From contig CAZSNM010000001.1 of NCBI GenBank assembly GCA_964608455.1, positions 39,568 to 103,567 on the forward strand: a stretch of DNA of 64,000 nucleotides, read 5' to 3'. Positions 44,156 to 53,171 of the stretch are shown here, piece by piece. A program made the position numbers and the translations under genes. The notes below the pieces were generated by a model. It worked only from the letters and a program-made list of their open reading frames with translations. It was not told the DNA's origin and did not search any database. The DNA is from DTDX01 sp964608455 (GTDB taxonomy: Archaea > Thermoproteota > Bathyarchaeia > 40CM-2-53-6 > DTDX01). Numbering within the stretch: the first letter of the stretch is position 1; every line of letters begins with the position of its first letter.

Positions 44156-44293
44156 TTGAAAGATCCGGTATGCGGAATGAATGTAAATGAAAAATCTAAA
44201 TTTAAAGTTGTTTACAAAAATAAAACCTATTATTTTTGCTCTTCAATATGCAAAGAAGAGTTTGAAAAGAATCTAGAAAAATATTTAAAATAA
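44156..44293 (+). CDS. Stand-alone YHS-domain mini-protein (45 aa)
   Basis: TTG 44156 to TAA 44293, with GAGGTGAG six nt upstream. The product has DPVCGMNV, TYYFCSSICKEEFEK: the same four-cysteine metal module as the N terminus of CopA. It is probably a soluble metal chaperone delivering copper to CopA, by analogy with small CopM/TRASH chaperones. A candidate operator (44081-44095) precedes it. It follows copA after 95 nt. Confidence 0.85.
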   Translation: MKDPVCGMNVNEKSKFKVVYKNKTYYFCSSICKEEFEKNLEKYLK

Positions 44294-44363
44294 TCTTCAT
44301 TTTTTTACTTAATTTTTGTTGAAGAGTAAATCTGGTAAAAATGTTATTTTATGAGGTTTAAAT

Positions 44364-45020
<657 letters not shown>

Positions 45021-45028
45021 AGCAAATT

Positions 45029-45445
45029 TTATAATGTGGATTTAGGTCTCCAAGTTATAGCTAAAACCCCTCCTATTACACCAAGAATTAAACCAATTCC
45101 ATATCCCCCTATTCCACCAAAAATACTAAGCACTGAAAATATAAGAATTAATGTTCCCCACTTTGCATGATTTTCAGGTTCTGAATTAAGCATCATTGAA
45201 CTAATAACAACAATAATTCCAGAGATTAAACCAAAGATTCCTAATCCTATAGAGAACATAGGCATGAACAACCATGACCTCCATGGACCCCATCCCCTCA
45301 TCATTCCAAAGCATGGCCATCCTGGAGCTGAAAATATATTCCATGCTCCACCCATAATAATTACAGTTAATCCACCGAAAATTATGAAGAGTCCACTTAA
45401 TAATGAAGTTATAAACGCACTTGTTGGTTTTTCTTCTTTAGACAT
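45029..45445 (-). CDS. Small integral membrane protein, unknown function
   Basis: 138 aa with four predicted membrane helices (about 10-32, 55-80, 88-104, 110-130), glycine- and tryptophan-rich loops (PCFGMMRGWGPWRSW) and a methionine/tryptophan-rich outside segment. No family recognised. The Met-rich loop recalls copper-handling membrane proteins and the neighbours are metal genes, but that is only suggestive. ATG 45445. It converges on nth. Confidence 0.7.
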   Translation of the reverse strand: MSKEEKPTSAFITSLLSGLFIIFGGLTVIIMGGAWNIFSAPGWPCFGMMRGWGPWRSWLFMPMFSIGLGIFGLISGIIVVISSMMLNSEPENHAKWGTLILIFSVLSIFGGIGGYGIGLILGVIGGVLAITWRPKSTL

Positions 45446-45487
45446 TTTTCTTCCATCCTATAAAAATGTTGATTTCTAAATTAATGT

Positions 45488-45652
45488 TTAACAACAGCAT
45501 CCGCTATGAGTAATATTATGAGCTTTAGAAACTTGTTTTTCGCGTGCATACTGTTCAGCACACTTTTCTGAGCAAAAATATTTACCAAATCTAACTATGC
45601 CTTCTCCCTTCTTTAATTGAACTCCACAAATTTCACAATATTTTTTAAACAT
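45488..45652 (-). CDS. TRASH-domain mini-protein (54 aa)
   Basis: ATG 45652 to TAA 45488. The module CEICGVQLKKG, then YFCSEKCAEQY, is a TRASH/YHS-type metal-binding treble clef; the C terminus ends HNITHSGCCC, a further histidine and three cysteines that could bind Cu(I). It is a likely copper chaperone or buffer. A candidate operator at 45706-45720 lies 53 nt upstream on this strand, shared with the divergent Lrp-TRASH regulator. Confidence 0.82.
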   Translation of the reverse strand: MFKKYCEICGVQLKKGEGIVRFGKYFCSEKCAEQYAREKQVSKAHNITHSGCCC

Positions 45653-45705
45653 TTTTATCACTATATTAAGGTTTAAAAAGCAAAAACAATTAATTAACTT
45701 TATGG

Positions 45706-45720
45706 CTTACAATTGTAAAG
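45706..45720 (-). promoter_or_regulatory. Candidate metal-regulon operator, divergent TRASH genes
   Basis: CTTACAATTGTAAAG (given on the plus strand) is a near-palindrome fitting NTTRCAWTTGTWAAG. It lies 53 nt before the TRASH mini-protein start and 121 nt before the regulator start. Confidence 0.55.
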
Positions 45721-45841
45721 ATTGTGTTATAAAAAAATTGAATATGTGATTATTTAATTGAAGTTATTTTTATTTACAAAAAGCTTATATTAACCTATAT
45801 TCACACCGTTATAGTTAGTGTATATTGAGTTTGAGTTAAAA

Positions 45842-46453
45842 ATGCCTCTTAAACTTGATGAGTTAGATGTTAAAATATTAAAGGCGCTTTATGAAGATGG
45901 AAGAAAATCCTATAGAGAAATAGCAAAAATTATTGGTGTAAGCGCTCCAACCGTTGAAGCTAGATTAAAAAGAATAATGAATGCTGGTTTAATAGCTAAA
46001 ATTGCACCCATCTTTAATATCGAGAAATTAGATAAAGCTATTAATATGCTGGTTTTATTAAAAGTTGAAGAATCTAAATTAGTTAATGTAGCTTTAGAAC
46101 TTGCGAAGCTTCCTGAAGTTAAGAGCGTTTTCATAATAACTGGAGAAAGCAACCTTCTCATTAGAATAGCAGCAAGTAGTCAGAATAAAATTCAAAAATT
46201 AATTTATGAAAAAATAGCCTTAATGAATGGAGTGGTAATAACCTCCACTCAACTTGTAATCAAAAATTTTAAAGATGAGCAAGGTGTTGTAATTGAACCT
46301 GAAGTTGGAATAAGATTAACTTGCGATTATTGCGGTAAATTAATCGAGGGTGAACCTTTAATTCTTAAACTTCAAGATGGAGAAAGGTTTCTTTGTTGTA
46401 AAACCTGCCTTTCAGCATATAAAGAAAAATATGGAACAAGATTAAAATTTTAG
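45842..46453 (+). CDS. Lrp/AsnC-type regulator with C-terminal TRASH domain
   Basis: About 203 aa. An N-terminal Lrp helix-turn-helix (KSYREIAKIIGVSAPTVEARLKRI), a RAM-like middle (VFIITGESNLLIRIA) and a C-terminal TRASH metal module (CDYCGKLIEG, then FLCCKTCLSAYKEKYG). This is the layout of archaeal copper-responsive CopR/CopT regulators. ATG 45842 is preferred to GTG 45818. It is the best candidate to bind the four shared operator-like sites nearby; an ATTCACAC/GTGTATAT dyad lies in its own promoter. Confidence 0.88.
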   Translation: MPLKLDELDVKILKALYEDGRKSYREIAKIIGVSAPTVEARLKRIMNAGLIAKIAPIFNIEKLDKAINMLVLLKVEESKLVNVALELAKLPEVKSVFIITGESNLLIRIAASSQNKIQKLIYEKIALMNGVVITSTQLVIKNFKDEQGVVIEPEVGIRLTCDYCGKLIEGEPLILKLQDGERFLCCKTCLSAYKEKYGTRLKF

Positions 46454-46523
46454 AAAACTTCATCTCTTTTAATAGCGGTAAAAGCTTATTTTAATTAAAA
46501 ATTAATTGAAAGGTTAAAAAAGC

Positions 46524-46538
46524 TTTACATTTGTAAAG
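46524..46538 (+). promoter_or_regulatory. Candidate metal-regulon operator, Met-rich protein copy
   Basis: TTTACATTTGTAAAG, the most symmetric copy: with the preceding C it is CTTTACA-TT-TGTAAAG. It ends 47 nt before the start of the Met-rich protein. Confidence 0.55.
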
Positions 46539-46585
46539 GACAAAATTTTTAGTCATGTTTTCTTAAATTCTTGAAAGGGGAAAAA

Positions 46586-47278
46586 TTGCTTTTAAAACAA
46601 ATGCTTGCAACTATTCTATTGATAATTGGGGTAACTAGCTTTATAACACTTGTATTTTTTCCCATATTTATGTTAAAAAATGAATATGGATTTACCTTAA
46701 GTACACTAAATAATTATTATTTAAGGAAAACTTCTATAACGATGGATGAAGCTGAGCAAATCGCTTTCACTTATTTGGAATCTTTAAATAAAAATCTTGC
46801 TATTAAAGAAATAATGGAGTTTGAATACAATTTTTACATAATTTACTTTGAAGAAGATACTGGAATAGGAGCTTTTGAAATGTTAATTTGGAAAGCCAAT
46901 GCTGTAAACAATATGATGATGTGGCATATGGGCTGGACAATAGCTGGAAGGATAACGCCTGAACCTGGACCAAACATGATGTGGAATCTTAAATATGGTC
47001 ATATGAATGGGATGATGAGATGGCAATACAATAGTGTTTTAACAATCGATATGCCTATAAGCGAGGGGGAAGCGAAAAGCATTGGTCAACGCTATCTGAA
47101 TCGATATTTCCCAGAATCAACAATAATGGAGACAACTAAATTTTATGGATACTACACTTTTGACTTTGGGAAAGATGGTAAAATTTACGGCATGTTTAGC
47201 GTAAATGGTTATACAGGTCAAGTCTGGTATCATTCATGGCATGGGGCTTTCATTGATATGAGAGGGTATGAAGATTAA
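46586..47278 (+). CDS. Membrane-anchored Met/His-rich protein with PepSY-like repeats
   Basis: About 230 aa: one N-terminal membrane helix (about 5-27), then an outside domain. Two PepSY-like units (TSITMDEAEQIAFTYL and PISEGEAKSIGQRYL) flank a stretch rich in Met, His and Trp (NNMMMWHMGW, GHMNGMMRW). Met-rich segments bind Cu(I) outside the cell, so a copper-binding role is inferred. TTG 46586 is preferred to TTG 46571 because AAAGGGG is 5 nt before it. A shared operator-like site ends 47 nt upstream. Confidence 0.65.
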   Translation: MLLKQMLATILLIIGVTSFITLVFFPIFMLKNEYGFTLSTLNNYYLRKTSITMDEAEQIAFTYLESLNKNLAIKEIMEFEYNFYIIYFEEDTGIGAFEMLIWKANAVNNMMMWHMGWTIAGRITPEPGPNMMWNLKYGHMNGMMRWQYNSVLTIDMPISEGEAKSIGQRYLNRYFPESTIMETTKFYGYYTFDFGKDGKIYGMFSVNGYTGQVWYHSWHGAFIDMRGYED

Positions 47279-47377
47279 GGTTTAAACGCTTTATAGCTAA
47301 ATCCCGTTTTACCCTTATTCTTTCGGGGAATATTTAATATAAATTTTACAAACTTTAAATAAGGGAGATGAGTAAAA

Positions 47378-47932
47378 ATGAAGAGTTCTGCACTTGAAGT
47401 TTTAAAAAATGAGCATAGAGTTATAGAAAAAGCTTTAAAAATTCTAGAAAGAGCAATTAATAAACTTGAGAAAAATAATGAAGTTTCACTGAAAATTTTT
47501 GATGATCTTATTGATTTTATAAAGTTTTTTGCTGATAAATGTCATCATGGAAAAGAGGAGAATGTTCTATTTCCTACTCTAGAAGCTAAAGGTATTCCTA
47601 AGGAAGGGGGACCTATTGGAGTTATGCTTGCAGAGCATGAGGAAGGTCGAGGATATGTTAAAGCATTATCTGAATTTATTCAACAGTATCATAACGGTGA
47701 TAAAACAGTTGTTAATGAGATTGTTACAAACGCATTAAATTATATAAATCTTCTTCTTCAACATATTCAAAAAGAAGATAACATATTGTATCCTATGGGG
47801 GAGGAATTTTTAAACGAAGAGGATCATAAAGAATTGATTGAAAGATTTGAAAAAATTGAGGAGGAAAGAATTGGTCCTAGGAAGCATGAAGAGTATATTA
47901 AGCTTATAGAAAAGCTTGAAAAAGAATTTTAA
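47378..47932 (+). CDS. Hemerythrin HHE-domain protein
   Basis: 184 aa, all-helical, with the di-iron ligand pattern of HHE proteins: NEHRVIEKAL, CHHGKEENVLFPTL, AEHEEGRGYVKAL and HIQKEDNILYPMGEE. Such proteins bind oxygen or nitric oxide or sense iron. ATG 47378 after AAGGGAG. It overlaps or nearly abuts the M24 peptidase gene, and the order may be an oxygen/metal stress operon. Confidence 0.9.
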   Translation: MKSSALEVLKNEHRVIEKALKILERAINKLEKNNEVSLKIFDDLIDFIKFFADKCHHGKEENVLFPTLEAKGIPKEGGPIGVMLAEHEEGRGYVKALSEFIQQYHNGDKTVVNEIVTNALNYINLLLQHIQKEDNILYPMGEEFLNEEDHKELIERFEKIEEERIGPRKHEEYIKLIEKLEKEF

Positions 47933-47945
47933 AGATGTAATAGAT

Positions 47946-49061
47946 ATGAACATCAACATTAATGTATATGAAGAAAGAATTAAACGGATTCAAAATTTAA
48001 TGAAGGAGTGGAGCATCGATTTACTAGCTGTGCTTGATAATGAAAATTATCAATATTTTACTGGGGAATTTAGAAGACAACCTAGACTTTATATACCTGC
48101 TGAAGGAGAGCCTATGCTTCTCGTTTTCAGAGGAGAAGCGGAAGAAGCCTCTAAAAATGTATGGATTAAAAATATAGTTAATTACAGCAATCTCCATGAA
48201 ATGATGATGCATATAATAAACTATATTAAAGAGCATAACGTTAAAATAGTTGGTTTTGATCATGAATTTGCTTTGCCAGCCTTTTTGTTAGAAAGATTTA
48301 AAATGGCTAACCCAACCGTTAAAGTTGTTGATGCTCGAGAACTTTTTATGAGATTAAGAATGATAAAAACTAGCGAAGAGATAGAGTTGATTAGAAAAGC
48401 GCAAGAAATAGCAGTTTACGGAATTGAGGCCGCTAAAAAAATATTAAAGAATGGAGTAACAGAACTTGAAGTTGCAGCTGAAATAGAATATGAGATGAGG
48501 AAAAAGGGTGCTGAAAGATTTGGTTTTCCAACATTTGTAAATTCTGGATATAGAACAAACTGTCTTCATGGATGGTCCTCTAGAAAAAAGATAGAAAAGG
48601 GTGAATTAGTATTAATAGATGTTGGACCGGTTTATATGGGTTATAATGGTGATATGACGCGTATGTTTATTGTAGGTTCACCTAGCGAAAATCAAAAAAA
48701 GCTTGTTAAATTATATTTACAGGCTCGCCGAGAGGCTATAAATGTGGCTAAGCCAGGTATAATGATAAATGAACTTGATAATAAAGCAAACGAAATTATT
48801 GCTCAAGCAGGTTATGGAGAATATTATGTGCGTGGAATCGCTCATGGTATAGGATTAGCCTTTGAAGAAATGCCTTTTCCAACAATATTTCCAGAAGATA
48901 ACATAGTTGAATTAAAAAGTAATATGACTATTTCAATTGGTCACTCCATACTTTCAATACCTAATTTTGGTGGAGCAAGAGTTGAAGATGTCTTTATGGT
49001 AACAGATCAAGGTGTTAAAATGCTTGTGAAATATGATGAAGAATTGATAGAGGTTGATTGA
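47946..49061 (+). CDS. M24-family metallopeptidase (Xaa-Pro dipeptidase/aminopeptidase P type)
   Basis: About 371 aa. An N-terminal creatinase-like domain (IKRIQNLMKEW) and a pita-bread catalytic domain with the metal ligands in LIDVGPVYMGYNGDMTRMF (two Asp), HGIGLAFEE (His) and later glutamates (ARVEDVFMV). It cleaves peptides next to proline. ATG 47946 is preferred over ATG 47916, which lies inside the hemerythrin gene. MIP18-like gene follows directly. Confidence 0.9.
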   Translation: MNININVYEERIKRIQNLMKEWSIDLLAVLDNENYQYFTGEFRRQPRLYIPAEGEPMLLVFRGEAEEASKNVWIKNIVNYSNLHEMMMHIINYIKEHNVKIVGFDHEFALPAFLLERFKMANPTVKVVDARELFMRLRMIKTSEEIELIRKAQEIAVYGIEAAKKILKNGVTELEVAAEIEYEMRKKGAERFGFPTFVNSGYRTNCLHGWSSRKKIEKGELVLIDVGPVYMGYNGDMTRMFIVGSPSENQKKLVKLYLQARREAINVAKPGIMINELDNKANEIIAQAGYGEYYVRGIAHGIGLAFEEMPFPTIFPEDNIVELKSNMTISIGHSILSIPNFGGARVEDVFMVTDQGVKMLVKYDEELIEVD

Positions 49062-49062
49062 T

Positions 49063-49374
49063 ATGGATGTGGAAAAACTTACGCAAGAAGAAAAGAAAAT
49101 TTTTGAAAAACTTAAAGAAGTTACGGATCCTGAATTTGGCCAATCAATTATTGAAAAAAATTTAGTAGACTCTATAAGGTTTAAAGATGGAGTTGTCGAA
49201 GTAACTTATCATTTGACAGTTCCATTTTGTCCAATGCCCTTTGCATTATATATAGGTAGGCAAATAAGAAAAAAGGTAAAGGAAGTAAATGAAGTTAAAA
49301 AAGTTAAGATTAAAGTGACACAGCATCTGCAAATGGATGTAATTAATAGAATTTTAGAAAAGGAGGAAACTTAA
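49063..49374 (+). CDS. MIP18/DUF59-family protein (Fe-S assembly-type)
   Basis: 103 aa with KLKEVTDPEFGQSIIEKNLV, the conserved PFCPMPFALYIG and the beta-alpha MIP18 fold. Relatives (SufT, MIP18, PaaD) help assemble or deliver Fe-S clusters. ATG 49063 follows the M24 stop; the stop overlaps the next ATG as TAATG. Role in this operon unknown. Confidence 0.85.
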   Translation: MDVEKLTQEEKKIFEKLKEVTDPEFGQSIIEKNLVDSIRFKDGVVEVTYHLTVPFCPMPFALYIGRQIRKKVKEVNEVKKVKIKVTQHLQMDVINRILEKEET

Positions 49375-49805
49375 TGCCAAGTGCTGAAATTAAATTAGTT
49401 ATCAATGCTTCACCATCTAAAATATGGGCATTTCTTAATGATTTTAAGAATATTGGTAAATGTCTTGGCATTGTAGATGAGACAGAAATAATTGATGAAA
49501 ATCACGCTAAATGGTTTTTGAAAGATCAACAAGCAAAGGTAACTAGAACTAAATGGGTTGAAGCTGAATTTATCTATTTAGAAAAAGATAAACGAATAGC
49601 TTGGAATGCTAAAGGAGAAAACTTAATTATTCAAGGGGAATGCGAATTAAAACCTAAAAATAGCTTAACTGAATGTAAGATTAAATTAACATTTGAAGTT
49701 TTAGGGCTATTAGGTTCTATATTAAAACCAATGATATCTATAACTATAAATTCAAGATTAGAGAACTTTATTCAATGCTTAAAAGAAAATTTAGAAAACT
49801 CATAA
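49374..49805 (+). CDS. SRPBCC/CoxG-like hydrophobic-ligand protein
   Basis: 143 aa with the START/Bet v1 pattern: NASPSKIWAFLNDFKNIGKCL at the N terminus, a beta sheet (ECELKPKNSLTECKIKLTFEV) and a long C-terminal helix (SRLENFIQCLKENLE). These proteins hold lipids or cofactors; CoxG-type members attach to the membrane. It starts in the MIP18 stop codon and ends the 47.4-49.8 kb string. Confidence 0.8.
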   Translation: MPSAEIKLVINASPSKIWAFLNDFKNIGKCLGIVDETEIIDENHAKWFLKDQQAKVTRTKWVEAEFIYLEKDKRIAWNAKGENLIIQGECELKPKNSLTECKIKLTFEVLGLLGSILKPMISITINSRLENFIQCLKENLENS

Positions 49806-50175
49806 TTTTAATTTTTTCTAAAGATTTAGTGTCTGGAGAATTGGAAGAATGGATTATAAAAATTAAAGCTGAAAAGCCTGGAGATTATAAAGGAAAAATA
49901 TTCTTAGCGTTATGAATGTTAAAATTAGTGAAGGAGAGCTTACAGTTAAAGCTCCACCTAAATTAAGCTTTTCGATAGGGACCTCAACTATACCAATTAT
50001 AGCTTTAATAATAGCTATCGTAGTAGTAGTGATATTTATAAGGAAAAGGAAGGACGCATTATTAAAAGCTTTAGAAAAAGCTCATATCTCTTAAATAGGC
50101 AAAAATTTTGCGTAAGCTGTGGAACAGAAATTCCTATAGAGGCTAAATATTACGAAAAATGCGGGGCCACTTAAT
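49802..50175 (+). pseudogene. Remnant of a membrane/zinc-ribbon protein
   Basis: Three pieces that fit one ancestor lie in different frames: SGELEEWIIKIKAEKPGDYKG (beta-sandwich-like), then a membrane anchor in VKISEGELTVKAPPKL and IPIIALIIAIVVVVIFIRKR, then a zinc ribbon FCVSCGTEIPIEAKYYEKCG. TGA (49915) and a stop at 50093 interrupt them. A frame shift and loss of the N-terminal part explain the pattern, so it is called a remnant. The 60-codon central frame 49912-50094 is probably not an independent gene. Confidence 0.5.
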
Positions 50176-50362
50176 AAACTTATTTAAACTTTTTTGCTTT
50201 AATAAAACGAAAACTAAAAAATTGTTAAAAAATCTTATATATTTTAGTAGCAGCATCCTCCATAAAATTCATGAATTTCGCTACAATTACTCTTCATCTT
50301 TTTGCAATGTCATCCTTAATAACAATTTCTTTTGTTGAAAAGCTTAAAAAATTTAGCGAAAC

Positions 50363-51445
50363 TCACGTGAACTTTGAATATTTAGCCCAAATAGCGCATG
50401 TACCCTCCATAGAAACCATGCATGATCCTTTTGGTGTTTGAGGAGTGCAAACCTTCATGAATAATGGGCATTCAGGAGGCTTTATTTTACCAATCATAAC
50501 TAAGTGGCAGCTGCATCCTGGAAGTAAATCTCTTGAATTTTCAATTTTAACTTCATATTTTAATCTAGCATCTAAATGGGAAAATTTTTCCCTTAGCTTT
50601 AAAGCAGACATAGGAACTTTTCCCAATCCTCTCCAATTTCCATCTGCTACTTCAAAAACTTCATTAATTAATTTTTGGGCTTTTAAATTTCCCTCCCATT
50701 TAACTGATCTTGAATATTCGTTTTCTAATCTTGCTTCTTTATGTGAAATCTGCCTTAAAAGAATAAGTAAAGCAAATAATACATCTAAAGGTTCAAATCC
50801 AGCTATAACAGTTGGCATTCTATAAACTTTAGGGAAAATCTCGTAAGGTTTTAACCCAATTATTGTTGAAACGTGACCTGGCGCTATGAAGCCATCTATA
50901 TGCAAATCGCCAACTCCAAGAAGAAGCTCCATAACTGGTGGAATAAGCCTATGAGAAATTAAAAAGCTTAAATTTCTGGGTGGATCCCTTATAATTTCTA
51001 AAGCTGTTGAAGGTGCAGTTGTTTCAAATCCAACAGCGAAAAAAACGAATTCTTCATTTGGGTTTTGTTTAGCTATGTTAACAGCATCTTTAACGCTATA
51101 AACAATTTTAACTTTTCCTCCTGAAGCTTTAGCTTGTGCAAGAGAAATTTTAGAGCCTGGAACTCTAATCATATCTCCAAAAGTTAAAACAGTTGCTTTA
51201 TTTAACGCTAACCATATTGCTTCATCAATTTCTTTGGCTGGAACAATGCATACAGGGCATCCTGGACCAGCTATAACATCTATTTTCTCTGGAAGAAGAG
51301 ATCTAATTCCATAATGAGTTATTACCCATTCATGAGTTCCGCATACATGACAGAATTTAACATCATACTTGGGCGTTAAATTTTTTATATGTTTTAAAAC
51401 TTTTTTAGTTAAGTTTAAGTCTCTAAACTTTAATTGAGTCTCCAT
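50363..51445 (-). CDS. hypD: Hydrogenase maturation factor HypD
   Basis: With HypC it builds the Fe(CN)2CO unit of [NiFe] hydrogenases. 360 aa with VCGTHEWVI, GPGCPVCIVP, the GFETTAPSTA motif and C-terminal cysteines for the 4Fe-4S cluster (LLPGCSCHLVMIGK, PPECPLFMKVCTP, GSCMVSMEGTCAIW). ATG 51445. hypC is 24 nt upstream in the same operon. No hydrogenase subunit is in the window. Confidence 0.96.
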   Translation of the reverse strand: METQLKFRDLNLTKKVLKHIKNLTPKYDVKFCHVCGTHEWVITHYGIRSLLPEKIDVIAGPGCPVCIVPAKEIDEAIWLALNKATVLTFGDMIRVPGSKISLAQAKASGGKVKIVYSVKDAVNIAKQNPNEEFVFFAVGFETTAPSTALEIIRDPPRNLSFLISHRLIPPVMELLLGVGDLHIDGFIAPGHVSTIIGLKPYEIFPKVYRMPTVIAGFEPLDVLFALLILLRQISHKEARLENEYSRSVKWEGNLKAQKLINEVFEVADGNWRGLGKVPMSALKLREKFSHLDARLKYEVKIENSRDLLPGCSCHLVMIGKIKPPECPLFMKVCTPQTPKGSCMVSMEGTCAIWAKYSKFT

Positions 51446-51469
51446 AATCTTACCTTTTCTATTTAAAAG

Positions 51470-51691
51470 TTATGGAGAGGCAGCTAAAATTTCTCTCCAT
51501 AACTTTAAGGTTTCTTCAGCATCTTCCTTATTTAAAACTTGAATTGCATATCCTGCATGAACTAAAATGTAATCTCCAACTTTAGCATTAACCAATGAAA
51601 CATCAACTTCTCTGATAGTATTTCCTCCAAAATCAACTTTAGCGTTTGTTCCTGAAATGCTTAAAACTTTTGCTGGAATCGCTAAGCACAT
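51470..51691 (-). CDS. hypC: Hydrogenase maturation chaperone HypC
   Basis: 73 aa beginning MCLAIPAKV, the invariant HypC N terminus whose Cys2 holds the iron precursor. A beta-barrel (VDFGGNTIREVDVSLVNAKVGDYILVHAGYAIQVL) follows. It passes Fe(CN)2CO between HypD and the hydrogenase large subunit. ATG 51691, with hypD next. Confidence 0.96.
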   Translation of the reverse strand: MCLAIPAKVLSISGTNAKVDFGGNTIREVDVSLVNAKVGDYILVHAGYAIQVLNKEDAEETLKLWREILAASP

Positions 51692-51748
51692 ATCTTTTAA
51701 CTCCGTTAAAATAATGAAAATCTCCTTTTAATAAATTTTTCTTCAGTT

Positions 51749-52417
51749 TTAAAATTTGTTATTCGCTTTTAATTTATAATTCCAACTTTGAACAACATCC
51801 CAATAAGTATCTGGATCCACTTCTCTTACAATTATTCCATCAACATCTATAACATAAATTGTATGTAAACGTGCATTTTTTAATTCTTCTACGCTTATTG
51901 GTGGATTTTTATAGTAAATATCGCATAAAGCTTTAACTTCGTTAATTTCATTTAGACTTCTATCTCTGGGCGGTTTAATAAAAAGTTTTGGAAGATTGAG
52001 TAAGTGATAAGGTGGAACTCCTAAAGCAAATTTATCAGCAAAAATGCTGTATCTAGCTATTTTGCTTGCCATTCTAGCTGCGCTATAAATTGAAGGATCC
52101 AAAGCATGATCTGGAGGAATAAAACCTGTTTCTATTTCTACAATTAATATGCCTCCTCCCTTAACACCATAAATATCGCAAGTTAAGTTTACTCCTAAGG
52201 GTTTTTCAACCTCCACTTCATACCCCTCACAAATAAGAAATTTAGCGCAAAGAACTTCCATTACTGAATGGTTAATTTTAACTAATCCTTTATTATGAAG
52301 TTCAGTTAATTTTCTTTGAATACGAAGCAATTTTTTAAAGGTTTTTTTATTCAATTCTTTACCTATTTTTTTTATAAAAAAGCTTAAGTCTTGAGCAAAT
52401 TTATTATCATTTTTCAA
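51749..52417 (-). CDS. Nuclease-like protein of unknown function
   Basis: 222 aa: a helical N-terminal third (KKTFKKLLRIQRKLTEL) and a region that recalls the PD-(D/E)xK nuclease fold: MEVLCAKFLICEGYEVEVEKPL, CDIYGVKGGGILIVEIETGF. The VEIETG fits the E-x-K strand weakly, with threonine in place of lysine, so activity is doubtful. The C terminus (TIYVIDVDGIIVREVD) is a beta unit. No family recognised. It lies next to hypC and the large hairpin. Confidence 0.6.
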   Translation of the reverse strand: MKNDNKFAQDLSFFIKKIGKELNKKTFKKLLRIQRKLTELHNKGLVKINHSVMEVLCAKFLICEGYEVEVEKPLGVNLTCDIYGVKGGGILIVEIETGFIPPDHALDPSIYSAARMASKIARYSIFADKFALGVPPYHLLNLPKLFIKPPRDRSLNEINEVKALCDIYYKNPPISVEELKNARLHTIYVIDVDGIIVREVDPDTYWDVVQSWNYKLKANNKF

Positions 52418-52495
52418 TTTTGTCGCCTAAATTAAAGTTAATACTTTAATATTATTGATAGAAAAGTTTTTAAGTAAAACCCCCTCTTTAAATCT

Positions 52496-52662
52496 AAATT
52501 GCTTAAGCCGAAAGTATGCTTAAATGCTGAAATTTAGGTGAACGAACCGATCGTCCGAACCTGCATTTAATTACGCCTAAAAAACGTAGTTAAATGCGGG
52601 GGAGGCAAATAGGGGGTTCACCTAAACCTCAGCATTTGGGCTTAGATCGGCTTAAGCAATTT
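52496..52662. repeat. Large nested hairpin element (167 nt)
   Basis: Outer helix of 16 bp (52496-52511 with 52647-52662), then 9 bp (AAATGCTGA 52522-52530 with 52629-52637), 11 bp (52533-52543 with 52616-52626) and an inner hairpin of 11 bp with one G-U (52560-52570 with 52590-52600) plus TACG/CGTA (52572-52575 with 52585-52588). The arms differ by mainly G-U-type changes, so it looks like a real RNA or a decayed palindrome. It lies between two minus-strand genes. No protein frame and no known RNA (SRP, RNase P) is recognised. Confidence 0.7.
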
Positions 52663-52712
52663 ATTATTTCTTAAAGTTTGCTTAAATGGATTATTGTATA
52701 TTTTTTTAATTT

Positions 52713-53135
52713 TTATGGTGAAAAAAGGTTTAAACCTGTAGTTTGATCAAATTTCCTATAGAGCTTAAAATTTTTAAATTCAATTAAAAACATTTCCGCA
52801 GAAAATATTTTTGTTCCCTCAATTAAATGTCCTCCAAAAGCATTTCCCAGTTCATCGGAAAAAGTTATATGAGCATGAATGATTTTTTCTCCATTAAGTT
52901 CACCGATATTACCTATACATGAAGTTATTTCTAAAGGCTTATCTATTGAAATTTCACGATAAACCTTATTTTTTTGATCATAAAAACTAAATTTGGCTTT
53001 GGATACAGCACCTATAATCCAGAAAAGGCCTGAATCAACATTTTCAGCTATTTGCTTTATTGAATTTAAAAGATCACTATTAAAATCAAGTTTGTAAATT
53101 GAAAGTTCAATCTCTTTAGGATTAAATTTAATCAT
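52713..53135 (-). CDS. PPC/DUF296-domain protein
   Basis: 140 aa with the PPC fold pattern: IAENVDSGLFWIIGAVSKAKFSFY, ISIDKPLEITSCIGNIG, then HAHITFSDELGNAFGGHLIEGTKIFSAEMFLIEF. The HAH and GH-(x)-EG motifs are those of the family, found in some DNA-binding proteins and in metal-binding bacterial relatives. Function not assigned. ATG 53135. Its C terminus is followed by the large hairpin. Confidence 0.88.
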   Translation of the reverse strand: MIKFNPKEIELSIYKLDFNSDLLNSIKQIAENVDSGLFWIIGAVSKAKFSFYDQKNKVYREISIDKPLEITSCIGNIGELNGEKIIHAHITFSDELGNAFGGHLIEGTKIFSAEMFLIEFKNFKLYRKFDQTTGLNLFSP

Positions 53136-53171
53136 TTTTTTAACGCTCTAAAAATAAATATTTAAATTTAG

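Noticed and set aside
52496..52662. SRP RNA or RNase P RNA
   Set aside because: The SRP helix 8 motif and the RNase P conserved regions are absent and the element is too short.
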